The translations under genes and the position numbers were made by a program. The notes below the pieces were generated by a model. That model saw nothing but the letters and a program-made list of their open reading frames with translations, ran no database searches and was not told the DNA's origin. Positions 8,511-17,101 of a stretch of 64,000 bases of DNA are shown here, piece by piece (position 1 is the first letter of the stretch; each line of letters begins with the position of its first letter). Origin of the DNA: Acidimicrobiia bacterium (GTDB lineage: Bacteria > Actinomycetota > Acidimicrobiia > Spongiisociales > ZC4RG35); NCBI GenBank assembly GCA_017577575.1, contig PKRG01000001.1, positions 124,001 to 188,000 of the forward strand. The letters run 5' to 3'.

Positions 8511-9023
8511 CTACGAGTAGCGGGCCTCCAGGTCTGCCAGGTACGCAGCGGCGGCGCCGGCGCTGTGGCGTCGCCACAGTTCCACGGGGTCGTCGGTTTC
8601 GGATTCCGACAAGGCCTGGAGTGTGGCTTCGAGCACCCGCCGCTGCTTCCTGATCAGCGCGAGCGGCGATCGCCCGGCCCGGCGGAGCAGAGCCAGTTTG
8701 AGGAGGAAGTCGATCCGCAGGTCACGGACATGGCGCACCGGCTCTGCCAGCCAAATACGCAACAGGCGTCGCCCGGAGCCGGTGATGCGGTGGACGACTC
8801 GATTCGGGCCCGCATCGCCTTTCTCCGTCGTGACTTCCTCCGCATGGCCCGCCTCCACCAGCCGCTCCAGCGCCCGGTAGACGAGCGGGCGCCGGACCTT
8901 GAACACCCGCCCGAGCTCGGCGTCGGGCTCGAACAGCTTCGAGATGGCGAAACCGTGGCTGGGCCCCTCGGCCAGGACTCCGAGCACGGCGTATTCGGTG
9001 GTCGAGAGGTGAGGGGCTGTCAA
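8511..9023 (-). CDS. PadR-family transcriptional regulator
   Basis: Protein of 170 residues. The N-terminal winged helix (about 8-85) has the PadR pattern YAVLGVLAEGPSHGFAI and RRPLVYRALERLVEAG. The C-terminal helical part (about 95-165) resembles the Vir/PadR C-terminal dimerisation domain. TTG start at 9023. It is divergent from modABC with an 81-base intergenic region that carries a small palindrome, so autoregulation and control of modA are plausible. The ligand is unknown; molybdate sensing by PadR would be unusual. Confidence 0.85.
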   Translation of the reverse strand: MTAPHLSTTEYAVLGVLAEGPSHGFAISKLFEPDAELGRVFKVRRPLVYRALERLVEAGHAEEVTTEKGDAGPNRVVHRITGSGRRLLRIWLAEPVRHVRDLRIDFLLKLALLRRAGRSPLALIRKQRRVLEATLQALSESETDDPVELWRRHSAGAAAAYLADLEARYS

Positions 9024-9051
9024 GGCATCGATTGCGGCAGGGCGGAGTCGA

Positions 9052-9096
9052 AGAATATCCTCGCTGTGGCTACTCAGTAGTCACATTGAGAATATT
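9052..9096. promoter_or_regulatory. divergent padR-modA promoter with CTACT-C-AGTAG palindrome
   Basis: The 11-base palindrome CTACTCAGTAG spans 9070-9080. It is flanked by two AGAATAT direct repeats (about 9052-9058 and 9089-9095). The right one overlaps an AATATT -10-like box (9091-9096) placed 8 bases before the modA GTG, the spacing of a leaderless promoter. The left one reads as TATTCT toward padR. This is a reasonable PadR operator, but the protein-site link is inferred. Confidence 0.45.
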
Positions 9097-9104
9097 GGAG
9101 CATC

Positions 9105-9845
9105 GTGAGGGTTCGGTGGGTGGCAGCGCTGGTGGTGACCGCTCTGGTCGGTTGTGCGTCGCCGGCGCCGCAGGGTGAGGTGGTGGTGTCGGCAGCCGCT
9201 TCGCTAACCGACGCCTTCGCCGATATCGAGGCGGCGTTCGAGCTCGCCCATCCCGGCGTGGACGTCGTGCTGAACCTGGGGCCCAGCTCGTCGCTCCGGG
9301 AGCAGATCCTGGAGGGAGCGCCGGTCGATGTCTTCGCGTCCGCCGACACCTCGAACATGGACCAGCTGGTGGAAGCCGGCGAGGTCGTCGGCGACCCTGA
9401 AGTCTTCGCCCACAACCTTCTCCAGATCGCCGTACCGGCAACGAACCCCGGAGACGTGACCGGGCTGGCAGACTTCGCCCGGGAGGAACTGCTCATCGGC
9501 CTCTGTCACGAAGAGGTGCCGTGCGGGCGCTACGCCCGCCAGGCACTGGACGAGGCGGGGGTCGAGCCAGTGATAGACACCAACGAGCCCGACGTGCGCG
9601 CCCTTTTGACCAAGGTCGAAGCGGGAGAGCTGGACGCCGCCATCACCTATGTCACCGACATCGCTTCCGTCGGCGGGGCGGTGGAAGGCATCCCGATCCC
9701 CGAGGAGCACAACGTCGCCGTCGACTACCCGATCGCGGTGCTGGCCGGCGCCCCAGAGCCCGAGGCAGCGCGGGCCTTCGTGTCCTTCGTCCTGTCCGGC
9801 GAAGGGAAGGAGATCCTGGCCGACCACGGGTTTTCGGTTCCATGA
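9105..9845 (+). CDS. modA: molybdate ABC transporter substrate-binding lipoprotein
   Basis: Extracellular molybdate-binding protein of 246 residues. It has a lipoprotein signal with lipobox LVGC near residue 17 and the ModA opening VVSAAASLTDAFADIE. The serine-rich LGPSSSLREQI and VDVFASAD segments are typical oxyanion-binding loops. GTG start, probably leaderless. It overlaps modB by 4 bases (ATGA). Tungstate is an alternative substrate. Confidence 0.92.
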   Translation: MRVRWVAALVVTALVGCASPAPQGEVVVSAAASLTDAFADIEAAFELAHPGVDVVLNLGPSSSLREQILEGAPVDVFASADTSNMDQLVEAGEVVGDPEVFAHNLLQIAVPATNPGDVTGLADFAREELLIGLCHEEVPCGRYARQALDEAGVEPVIDTNEPDVRALLTKVEAGELDAAITYVTDIASVGGAVEGIPIPEEHNVAVDYPIAVLAGAPEPEAARAFVSFVLSGEGKEILADHGFSVP

Positions 9846-10639
9846 TCTCCCGGCGGACCACCGATCGGCCGCCTGCGTTGCTGATCCTCCTCGGCTGTGT
9901 CGGCCTGGCCCTTTTCGTGCTCCCGCTCATCGGGCTCCTCGCCCGGGTCCCCTGGGCCCGGTTGCCGGAACTGCTTTCCGGTGGAGTCGTCGCGGAGGCG
10001 TTGCGCCTGTCGGTCGTGACTTCGATCTCGGCCACGGCGGTCTCCCTCGTCTTGGGGGTTCCGCTCGCCTGGCTCCTGGCACGGGTCGATTTCCCCGGAC
10101 GGTCGATCGTGAGGGGAGTCGTGACTCTGCCTCTGGTGCTGCCTCCGGTCGTGGGCGGCGCCGCCTTGCTCTTCGCCCTGGGCCGACGGGGCCTCCTCGG
10201 CCGGCCCCTGGAAGAGGCCACCGGTCTCGTCCTGCCGTTCTCGACGTGGGGGGTGGTGGTCGCCACCACATTCGTGGCCATGCCGTTTCTCGTGATCACC
10301 GTCGAGAGCGCCCTCCGCAACATGGATCGCCGCTACGAGGCGGTGGCCACGACCCTCGGGGCGAAGCGGTGGACCGTGATCCGGAGAGTGACGCTTCCGA
10401 TGATCGGACCATCGCTCCTATCCGGTCTCGTCCTCACATGGGCCCGGGCGTTCGGCGAGTTCGGTGCCACGATCACGTTCGCCGGGAACCTGCAGGGGAG
10501 GACCCAGACGCTGCCTCTCGCCGTGTTCGTCGCCCTCGAGAGCGACCGTGACACGGCGGTGGCGATCAGCCTCTTGATGGTGCTCGTGTCGTTCGCCGTC
10601 CTGGTCGCCTTGCGCGACCGCTGGTGGAGGTCGCTGTGA
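9842..10639 (+). CDS. modB: molybdate ABC transporter permease
   Basis: Inner-membrane permease of 265 residues with about five or six membrane segments. The cytoplasmic EAA loop that docks on the ATPase is visible as YEAVATTLGAKRWTVIRRVTLP. The ATG overlaps the modA stop (ATGA), and the frame continues upstream only by chance. The 3' end overlaps modC (GTGA). Confidence 0.92.
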   Translation: MISRRTTDRPPALLILLGCVGLALFVLPLIGLLARVPWARLPELLSGGVVAEALRLSVVTSISATAVSLVLGVPLAWLLARVDFPGRSIVRGVVTLPLVLPPVVGGAALLFALGRRGLLGRPLEEATGLVLPFSTWGVVVATTFVAMPFLVITVESALRNMDRRYEAVATTLGAKRWTVIRRVTLPMIGPSLLSGLVLTWARAFGEFGATITFAGNLQGRTQTLPLAVFVALESDRDTAVAISLLMVLVSFAVLVALRDRWWRSL

Positions 10640-11700
10640 CCACGGGGCTGGACGCCGACATCGTCGTTTCCCGATCCGAGGCTTTCAGCCTCCGACTGCA
10701 GCTCCACATTCCGCCGGGGAGGACGGCGGCCCTGCTCGGCCCCAACGGGGCGGGGAAGTCGACGGCCGTCGCCGCCGTCGCCGGCCTCCTCCCGATCGAG
10801 CGGGGAACCATCACGCTCGATGGGAGGGTCCTCGACGACCCGGACCGGGGAGTGTTCGTGCCCGCCGATGAGCGCAACATCGGGGTGGTCTTCCAGGACC
10901 ACCTGCTCTTCCCGCACATGTCCGTGATCGACAACGTGGCTTTCGGGCTGCGCGCCCGGCGCGTCGCTCGTGACGATGCACGAGAACGAGCCCGGCAGTG
11001 GCTGGCACGCCTCGGCCTGGAAGGCATGGAGCGGCGGAAGCCAGGCGACCTCTCGGGCGGGCAGGCCCAGCGGGTGGCGCTGGCACGGGCGCTAGTCGGC
11101 GAGCCCGACCTGCTTCTCCTCGACGAGCCTCTCTCGTCGCTCGATGTCACCACCAGAACGGAGCTGCGGCATGTACTCGGCGAGCATCTCGCGGCCTTCT
11201 CCGGGCCGCGTCTGCTCATCACCCACGACCCGACCGAGGCGTTCCTCCTCGCCGACGAGATCTTCGTCGTCGAAAGGGGAGAGGTCACCCAGCACGGCAC
11301 CGCCGACGACATCCGCCTCCGGCCCCGCACGCCCTACGCCGCCGATCTCGCCGGAGCCAACCTCGTGCGCGGGCACGCCTCGGGTGGGCTGGTCGAGACC
11401 GGCTCACAGACGCTGCACGTCGCCGACGACGACATTTCCGGCGGCGTCCTCCTCACCATCCACCCCGCGTCGATAGCGGTCCACAAGGCGCGCCCCGAAG
11501 GGAGCCCGCGCAACGCCTGGCCCACGACGGTGGAGCGGGTGGAGAGGCTCGGCAGCCGTGTCCGGCTCCGTACCGGGCCCCCTCTGAGCCTGACCGTCGA
11601 GCTCACCGAGGCTGCCCGATCGGAGATGGCGATCGAGCCGGGGTCTCCCATCTGGGTCGCGGTCAAGGCCACCGAGATCGGTGTGCAACCGGACGGCTGA
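10636..11700 (+). CDS. modC: molybdate ABC transporter ATP-binding protein
   Basis: ABC ATPase of about 354 residues. Walker A GPNGAGKS, signature LSGGQAQRVALARAL, Walker B LLLLDEPLSSLD and switch His in LLITHDPTEA are all present. The C-terminal third is a TOBE/Mop-like regulatory domain as in ModC. I prefer the GTG at 10636, which overlaps the modB stop, over the GTG 12 bases upstream. It completes a modABC operon that supplies molybdenum for molybdopterin enzymes. Confidence 0.92.
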   Translation: MTTGLDADIVVSRSEAFSLRLQLHIPPGRTAALLGPNGAGKSTAVAAVAGLLPIERGTITLDGRVLDDPDRGVFVPADERNIGVVFQDHLLFPHMSVIDNVAFGLRARRVARDDARERARQWLARLGLEGMERRKPGDLSGGQAQRVALARALVGEPDLLLLDEPLSSLDVTTRTELRHVLGEHLAAFSGPRLLITHDPTEAFLLADEIFVVERGEVTQHGTADDIRLRPRTPYAADLAGANLVRGHASGGLVETGSQTLHVADDDISGGVLLTIHPASIAVHKARPEGSPRNAWPTTVERVERLGSRVRLRTGPPLSLTVELTEAARSEMAIEPGSPIWVAVKATEIGVQPDG

Positions 11701-11709
11701 CCGGGTGGC

Positions 11710-12180
11710 TCAACCCACCCAGGCTTCCCAGGCCGGGCCGGCGTCGCGCTCGAGGGCGCGCAGGTAGACGCTGAGCTTCCCGTAGAAGATGTAGACCGCC
11801 TCTCGGTAGATCTCGTGCTGGGGGAACGGGGAGACGACGAAGCCGCCGCCCCGGTCGATCGGCGCAGCCTGGAGCTCCTCTTCGGTGAAATGGCCCAACG
11901 CCGTCTCCATGGCGACGTCGTGGTCGGCGAACCACGCCCGCAGCCCGTCGACGGTGAGTGTTGCGGGAGGTGCAAGGACGCGGTGTCCCCAGTCGAGCCG
12001 GCCCGTCGCGAACGAGTGCGTGTAGGCACCCTGCACCTCACCCATCTCCACGAACAGCTCCCCGAGGCTGGGGTTGCGGCCGGGAAGGCGATAGGCGAGG
12101 TCCTCTTCGGAGAGCAGACCGAGCGCCAGGTCCCGCATGAAATGGTGGGGGCGGATCTCCTCGGCGAACAGCGTGTTCAT
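11710..12180 (-). CDS. DinB-like four-helix protein
   Basis: Protein of 156 residues starting MNTLFAEEIRPHHFMRDLALG. The size, helical pattern and spaced histidines (for example YTHSF and PFPQHEIYREAV) fit the DinB/YfiT putative metalloenzyme superfamily. The exact metal ligands are uncertain. The open frame extends upstream, but ATG 12180 overlaps the stop of the SRPBCC gene (ATGA), so translation is probably coupled. Function unknown. Confidence 0.65.
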   Translation of the reverse strand: MNTLFAEEIRPHHFMRDLALGLLSEEDLAYRLPGRNPSLGELFVEMGEVQGAYTHSFATGRLDWGHRVLAPPATLTVDGLRAWFADHDVAMETALGHFTEEELQAAPIDRGGGFVVSPFPQHEIYREAVYIFYGKLSVYLRALERDAGPAWEAWVG

Positions 12181-12602
12181 CCGCCCGACTCCGCCGCACG
12201 TTTCATCCCCTGCGCCTCGAGCGACAGGTAACGCCTGACGAGGTTCCGGATGAAGAGGCCCACGATCGGCACCATCAGGCCCCGCATCTCGATGGTGAGA
12301 GTGAGGAGCGACCGGTCGTCGCCCAGCGCTTCGATGCGGTGCCCGGCCGTGTTGGTGACCCCTCCGGACTTCTGGCGCCACTCGAAATAGGCGGGCGGGT
12401 CCCAGGCGGTCACCTCCCATATCCCTTCCGGGAGCTTCGGCTGCTTGAGCTGGAACCAGCTGCCGACCCCTACCGGCCCCGGGGTGAGGGCTTCGACCGA
12501 ATCGACCGTCTCCACCCGACGAGGCCAGGACTCGATGTCACTGACCACGTCCCAGACCCGCTTCTGGTTGGCCCCGATCTCGATCGATTCCTCGAACCGC
12601 AT
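12177..12602 (-). CDS. SRPBCC (START/polyketide-cyclase-like) family protein
   Basis: Protein of 141 residues beginning MRFEESIEIGANQKRVWDVVSDIESWPRRV, the standard opening of SRPBCC ligand-binding proteins. Later segments WFQLKQP and YFEWRQKSGG form the hydrophobic cavity strands, and a long C-terminal helix follows. ATG 12602 was chosen over the longer frame because it matches the family start. Coupled to the DinB-like gene downstream. The ligand is unknown. Confidence 0.75.
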   Translation of the reverse strand: MRFEESIEIGANQKRVWDVVSDIESWPRRVETVDSVEALTPGPVGVGSWFQLKQPKLPEGIWEVTAWDPPAYFEWRQKSGGVTNTAGHRIEALGDDRSLLTLTIEMRGLMVPIVGLFIRNLVRRYLSLEAQGMKRAAESGG

Positions 12603-12681
12603 GCGCAACACCTCCGTCGAAGGGTGCCCCAGCCTATGCCGTAGCGGCGTCGACGCGGCGCGTCCCGGGAGTCTCACCGCG

Positions 12682-13362
12682 TCAGGGCTCCGGTCGGTAG
12701 AAGGCGCGGGGCGGGCCAGCCACCTCCGACCCCGGATGGCCGCCGATCGTCTCGGTCATCCACCTCGCCCAGCGGTCGGTCAGCTCGGCGGCGTCCGCTC
12801 CTGTCATCGGGGCGCCGATCACCACACCGATCCGGCCCCGGCGGAGGCGGTTGTCGAGCCCGAACACTCTGCCAGTGCCGATCACGGCGACCGGCACCAG
12901 GGGCACCCCGGCCCGCACCGCCAGCCACGCCGCCCCTCGTTTGGGAGGCCACGTGCCCCAATGGGTCACCCTGGTGCCTTCGGGGAAGACGCCGACGACC
13001 TCCCTGTGATCGAGTGCCGACAGGGCAGTCCGTAGCGGAGCCAGCGGCACGCGGCGGCGGGGAAGCGGGATCCCGCCGGCACCCAGCACCAGCCAGTCGA
13101 GGAGCCGGCTGTTGCCGAAGAAGTCGGCGACGACCAGGAAGCGCACCGGCAATCCGAGCGAGGCTCCAATCAGCGGAGCGTCGAAGTGGGAGTAGTGGTT
13201 GGCGGCGATGACGAACGGCGGGTCGGGCACCGGCGCCTGCCTTTCGATCTCCAGCCCGAAGACCGTGCGCCCGGCGAACCGGAAGGCCGGCGAGGCGAGG
13301 CCCCACAGCCGCCGGGAGCGGCGGGGGTCGTAGGCGGGCGGAGAGTTCGATCTGAGAGGCAC
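12682..13362 (-). CDS. plsC: 1-acyl-glycerol-3-phosphate acyltransferase family (PlsC)
   Basis: Phospholipid acyltransferase of 226 residues. The HX4D catalytic motif is NHYSHFD (near residue 57) and the glycerol-phosphate-binding motif is FPEGTR. It would transfer an acyl chain to lysophosphatidate or a related lysolipid at the membrane. GTG start at 13362. It is divergent from the heme operon. Other PlsC-fold acyltransferases are possible. Confidence 0.85.
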   Translation of the reverse strand: MPLRSNSPPAYDPRRSRRLWGLASPAFRFAGRTVFGLEIERQAPVPDPPFVIAANHYSHFDAPLIGASLGLPVRFLVVADFFGNSRLLDWLVLGAGGIPLPRRRVPLAPLRTALSALDHREVVGVFPEGTRVTHWGTWPPKRGAAWLAVRAGVPLVPVAVIGTGRVFGLDNRLRRGRIGVVIGAPMTGADAAELTDRWARWMTETIGGHPGSEVAGPPRAFYRPEP

Positions 13363-13437
13363 GCTCGCAACAGTTTGGCGACGGGAAACGACAGGGCGTC
13401 GGATTGCATTCGACTCGCTGTCGGCGCCTCCCCCTCA

Positions 13438-13443
13438 TAGGTT
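13438..13443 (+). promoter_or_regulatory. possible -10 box of the heme operon
   Basis: TAGGTT lies 25 bases before the TTG start of hemA, in the 106-base divergent region with plsC. No convincing -35 is visible at the right spacing and no obvious ribosome site precedes the TTG. Weak assignment. Confidence 0.3.
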
Positions 13444-13468
13444 CGCACCTCCGCGACCGCACATCCCG

Positions 13469-14599
13469 TTGAAGCTCACCACGCTCACCTTCGCCTACCC
13501 CGGCGTGCCCGCCGAGCGCCGTGCCGAACTGGCGCCGGCGGCCGACGCCTACCAGCGTCTCCGCGACGAGGGGGTGGAGGCGTTTCTGCTCTCGACGTGT
13601 CTAAGGGTCGAGGTCGCCGTCGCCGGTGGCGATGACCTCGCCCGATCGGCGCTCCAGGCGCTCTACGGCAGGTCCCCGCGACCGGTCGAGGTCCGCCACG
13701 AGCGCGAGGCCTTCCTGCACCTGTGCCGGGTCGCCGCCGGTCTCGAGTCCCCGGTGGTGGGGGAGGTGGAGGTGCTCGGCCAGTTCCGGGCGGCCGTGGC
13801 GGCCTTCGCCGGAACGTACCCCCGTTCGCATCCGTTGAGGAGGGTCCTCGACGGCGCGGTCGCCGCAGCCCGGGCCGCACGACGCCGCGCCGGGGTCTCA
13901 GCCCACGGGTCGCTGGCGGCGGTGGCGGCCAGGGAAGCCGCACGCCACGGGAGGGTGGCCGTCTTCGGTGCCGGAGCGATGGCGCGGGCCGCCGTCGAGG
14001 AGCTCGCCGACGTCGAGGTGGCGGTCTTCGCCCGTCGCCGCCTCCAGGTGGGCGGTCACCACACACGGCCGTGGGAAGAGGCGTTCGACGCCCTCGTCGA
14101 CTACCCGGCGGTCGTCTCGACGGTTCCGGGGAGCGAGCAGCCGTTCCCCACCGACCGGGTGGCGGCTGCGATCGGCGCTCGCCGTCGGCCCCTCCTCCTC
14201 GTGGACCTGGGGATGCCGCCCGGCTTCATCCGCCTCCCCGACAACCCGCACGTCCAGCACCTGACGATCGACGCCGTCGCCACCCGCGCCGGTGGCCCAC
14301 CCCGACCCGACTACGAAGCCGCCCTGACAGAAGAGGCGGAGAAGGCGTGGAGCCGGATCGCCGCGCCCGATCGGGCCAGGTCGGTGATCGCCGGCCTGGT
14401 CGACCAGGCCGAGTCGGCCGTCGACGAAGAGGTCAGCCGCTTCGCCCGGCGCCTCCAGACCACCGACGACCCCGAGGCAGTGCTCCGCCAGGCCGCCCGC
14501 ACCGTCGCCCGTCGTCTCCTCCACCGGCCCATCTCCTACATCAACTCGGCCCCGGAGGCCGTCGAGGTGCTCGCAGAGGCATTCGGGGTCGACAGATGA
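13469..14599 (+). CDS. hemA: glutamyl-tRNA reductase
   Basis: First committed enzyme of C5-pathway heme synthesis, reducing Glu-tRNA to glutamate-1-semialdehyde with NADPH. It has 376 residues, shorter than the usual 410-450. The catalytic Cys is Cys44 in LSTCLRVEV; most homologues read STCNR here, so the Asn after Cys is replaced by Leu. The SPVVGEVEVLGQFR segment and the nucleotide-binding GAGAMA follow, and the C-terminal dimerisation helices end with LLHRPISYI. TTG start. Its product is consumed by HemL five genes downstream. It overlaps hemC by 4 bases. Confidence 0.9.
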   Translation: MKLTTLTFAYPGVPAERRAELAPAADAYQRLRDEGVEAFLLSTCLRVEVAVAGGDDLARSALQALYGRSPRPVEVRHEREAFLHLCRVAAGLESPVVGEVEVLGQFRAAVAAFAGTYPRSHPLRRVLDGAVAAARAARRRAGVSAHGSLAAVAAREAARHGRVAVFGAGAMARAAVEELADVEVAVFARRRLQVGGHHTRPWEEAFDALVDYPAVVSTVPGSEQPFPTDRVAAAIGARRRPLLLVDLGMPPGFIRLPDNPHVQHLTIDAVATRAGGPPRPDYEAALTEEAEKAWSRIAAPDRARSVIAGLVDQAESAVDEEVSRFARRLQTTDDPEAVLRQAARTVARRLLHRPISYINSAPEAVEVLAEAFGVDR

Positions 14600-15453
14600 G
14601 AAAGATCCGCATCGCCACCCGTGGGTCCCGGCTGGCCCTGGCCCAAGCCCATCGCGTGGCCGAAATGGTCCGGGCCCGCGCCGGCGTCGACGAGGTGGAA
14701 CTCGTCGAGGTCCCGACCCTCGGCGACCGCGACCGGACCACCTCCCTGAGCGAGCTGAGCGAAGTGGGCGCCTTCGTGAGAGCCGTCCAGGAAGCGCTCC
14801 TGGACCGACGGGCCGACCTGGCCGTCCATTCCCTCAAGGATCTCCCCGTCACCCAGCCGGAAGGCCTCGAGATCGTGGCCTATCCCGAGCGCCGATCCCC
14901 CCACGACGTCCTCGTCGGCTGCGCCCTCGACTCACTGCCCCCGGGGTCACGGGTCGGCACCTCCAGCCCGCGACGCGCCGCCCAGCTGCGACAGCTCCGC
15001 CCCGACCTGTCACCGGTTCCGATGCGGGGCAACGTCGACACCCGTCTCGCCAAGGTGGCAGACGGCGAGTTCGCCGCCGCGATCCTGGCCGAAGCCGGTC
15101 TCGAGCGGCTCGGCCGCGCCGACGCCGTCACCGAGAGGTTCGGCTTCGACCGAATGGTGCCCGCCCCGGGTCAGGGGGCACTCGCCGTGGAGGCGGCGAC
15201 CGGCACCGCCGGCGCTGCGGTGGGCGGGGCCCTCGACGACCCGTCGCTGCGGCTGCTCCTGCACGCCGAACGGCTCCTCCTCGCCGAGACCGGCGCTGGA
15301 TGCCGTTCGGCTCTGGGCGCGGTGGCGGAATGGGACGACGGCATCCGGCTCACCGCCTTCGTCTCCGACGAGAAGGGAAGCCGCCGTGCAGTCGTCTGGG
15401 GGGAGTCCCCGGAGGAGGTCGTCGCAACAGCCCGAAAGGAGCTGGGGCTGTGA
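14596..15453 (+). CDS. hemC: hydroxymethylbilane synthase (porphobilinogen deaminase)
   Basis: Enzyme of 285 residues that polymerises four porphobilinogens. It begins RIATRGSRLALAQAH and has HSLKDLP and the PRRAAQLRQLRPDL stretch. The dipyrromethane cofactor attaches to the Cys in ETGAGCRSALGA. The ATG overlaps the hemA stop (ATGA) and its own end overlaps hemD (GTGA). Confidence 0.94.
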   Translation: MRKIRIATRGSRLALAQAHRVAEMVRARAGVDEVELVEVPTLGDRDRTTSLSELSEVGAFVRAVQEALLDRRADLAVHSLKDLPVTQPEGLEIVAYPERRSPHDVLVGCALDSLPPGSRVGTSSPRRAAQLRQLRPDLSPVPMRGNVDTRLAKVADGEFAAAILAEAGLERLGRADAVTERFGFDRMVPAPGQGALAVEAATGTAGAAVGGALDDPSLRLLLHAERLLLAETGAGCRSALGAVAEWDDGIRLTAFVSDEKGSRRAVVWGESPEEVVATARKELGL

Positions 15454-16124
15454 GGAAGGTGGCGATCACCACCGACCGTTTCGAGGACGCCGCTCCCTGG
15501 TACGCCGTCCGGGGCCTGGAGCCCGTCGCCCTTCCCTGCATCCGAGTGGTGAAGGCGCCCGAAGACGCCCTCCGCTCAGCCCGGCTCGCCGCCGAGTCGG
15601 CCGACCTGCTCCTCATCACCTCCCCACGCACCGTGCGGCTGCTGTGGCACGGGCGCCGCATGCCGCCGGTCCCGGTGGCGGCGGTGGGGGAGGCGACGGC
15701 GGCCGCAGTCGAGCAGGCAGGCGGTTCGGTGAGACACATCGGATCGGCCGGACTCGCCCAGCTCGCCGCCGACCTGAGCCGACAGTTGCCGCTCGGACGG
15801 GTCGTCTTCCCCCGGGCGGCCAACGCCGATCCGGCGCCTCTCGCGTTGGTCGACTCCGAAGGGACAGAGATCGTCGCCTTCGACGTGTACCGAACCGTGC
15901 CGACCGCCCCCGGCCCCGACCCGGTGGACGCGGTGGCTTTCGCATCGCCTTCGGCGGTGGAGGGCTGGTTCCTGTCCCGGGCCCTCGACGGGCTCGTCGT
16001 CGGGGCGATCGGGCACACCACCGCCGCGGCGCTCACGGGCCACCGGCCCGTGGTCGTGCCGGATCGTCCGTCCCACCGTGCCCTCGCCGAAGAACTCGCC
16101 CGCTCCCTGGAGGTGAACACATGA
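15450..16124 (+). CDS. hemD: uroporphyrinogen-III synthase
   Basis: Protein of 224 residues that cyclises hydroxymethylbilane. The family is poorly conserved; support comes from the two-lobed pattern, LLITSPRTVRLL in lobe one, VVFPRAANADPAPL in the middle, VAFASPSAVEGW and AIGHTTAAAL near the end, and its place between hemC and hemB. GTG start overlapping the hemC stop. No methyltransferase fusion is present. Confidence 0.88.
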   Translation: MRKVAITTDRFEDAAPWYAVRGLEPVALPCIRVVKAPEDALRSARLAAESADLLLITSPRTVRLLWHGRRMPPVPVAAVGEATAAAVEQAGGSVRHIGSAGLAQLAADLSRQLPLGRVVFPRAANADPAPLALVDSEGTEIVAFDVYRTVPTAPGPDPVDAVAFASPSAVEGWFLSRALDGLVVGAIGHTTAAALTGHRPVVVPDRPSHRALAEELARSLEVNT

Positions 16125-17101
16125 CGTTTCCCGCCGTCCGTCCCCGCCGCCTGCGCATGCGCGACGCCCTGCGCCGCGCCGTCGCCGAGACCCGCCTGCA
16201 CCCCTCCCAGCTCGTGCTTCCGGTGTTCGTCGTGGATGGAGAGGGGGTTCGCAACCCGATCGGGTCGATGCCCGGGCACTTCCAGCTGTCGGTGGACCAG
16301 GTGACCTTGCTCGCCAAAGAAGCCGAGTCCGTTGGTGTCGGCGGGATGCTGTTTTTCGGTGTCCCCGCCCACAAGGACGAGACCGGCTCGTCGGCATGGG
16401 ACCCCGCCGGTCCGGTGCCCCGGGCGATCGCCGCCGTGGCAGACGCCGCCCCGGAGCTGGTGAGGTGGGCGGACGTGTGCCTGTGCGAATACACCAGCCA
16501 CGGCCACTGCGGTCCCGTGCGGGGTGGCGTGGTCGACAACGATGCCTCCCTGCCGCTTCTCGCCCGGGCCGCCGTCACCTATGCCGAGGCAGGAGCAGAG
16601 GTCGTCGCCCCGTCCGACATGATGGACGGCCGGGTCGCCGCCATCCGGGCAGAACTGGACCGCGCCGGCTTCCACGACGCCGTCATCTGCTCGTACGCGG
16701 TCAAGTACGCCTCCGCCTACTACGGGCCGTTCCGGGACGCCGCCGGGTCCGCTCCCGCGTTCGGCGACCGCCGCACCCACCAGATGGACCCGCCCAACGT
16801 CAGAGAGGCGCTCCGAGAGGCCCTGCTCGACGTCGAAGAAGGCGCCGACATGGTGATGGTCAAACCGGCCGGGCCGTATCTCGACGTGGTGAGGGCGGTG
16901 GCGGAGGTCTCCCCGGTGCCGGTCGCCGCCTACCAGGTGTCCGGAGAGCTGGCGCTGATCGAGGCCGCCGGGGAGAGGGGCTGGGTCGACCGCGACCGGG
17001 TGGTGATGGAATCCCTCGTCGGCATCGCCCGCGCCGGAGCTGACGTGGTCCTCACCTACTTCGCCCTCGACGCCGCCCGCCTGCTGGAGGGTTCTCGATG
17101 A
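16121..17101 (+). CDS. hemB: delta-aminolevulinate dehydratase (porphobilinogen synthase)
   Basis: Enzyme of 326 residues condensing two aminolevulinates to porphobilinogen. Schiff-base lysines are Lys195 in YAVKYASAYYGPFRDA and Lys248 in MVKPAGPYLD. The cysteine-bearing stretch VCLCEYTSHGHCG marks the zinc-dependent form. The ATG overlaps the hemD stop, and the gene ends in ATGA shared with hemL. Confidence 0.95.
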   Translation: MTFPAVRPRRLRMRDALRRAVAETRLHPSQLVLPVFVVDGEGVRNPIGSMPGHFQLSVDQVTLLAKEAESVGVGGMLFFGVPAHKDETGSSAWDPAGPVPRAIAAVADAAPELVRWADVCLCEYTSHGHCGPVRGGVVDNDASLPLLARAAVTYAEAGAEVVAPSDMMDGRVAAIRAELDRAGFHDAVICSYAVKYASAYYGPFRDAAGSAPAFGDRRTHQMDPPNVREALREALLDVEEGADMVMVKPAGPYLDVVRAVAEVSPVPVAAYQVSGELALIEAAGERGWVDRDRVVMESLVGIARAGADVVLTYFALDAARLLEGSR

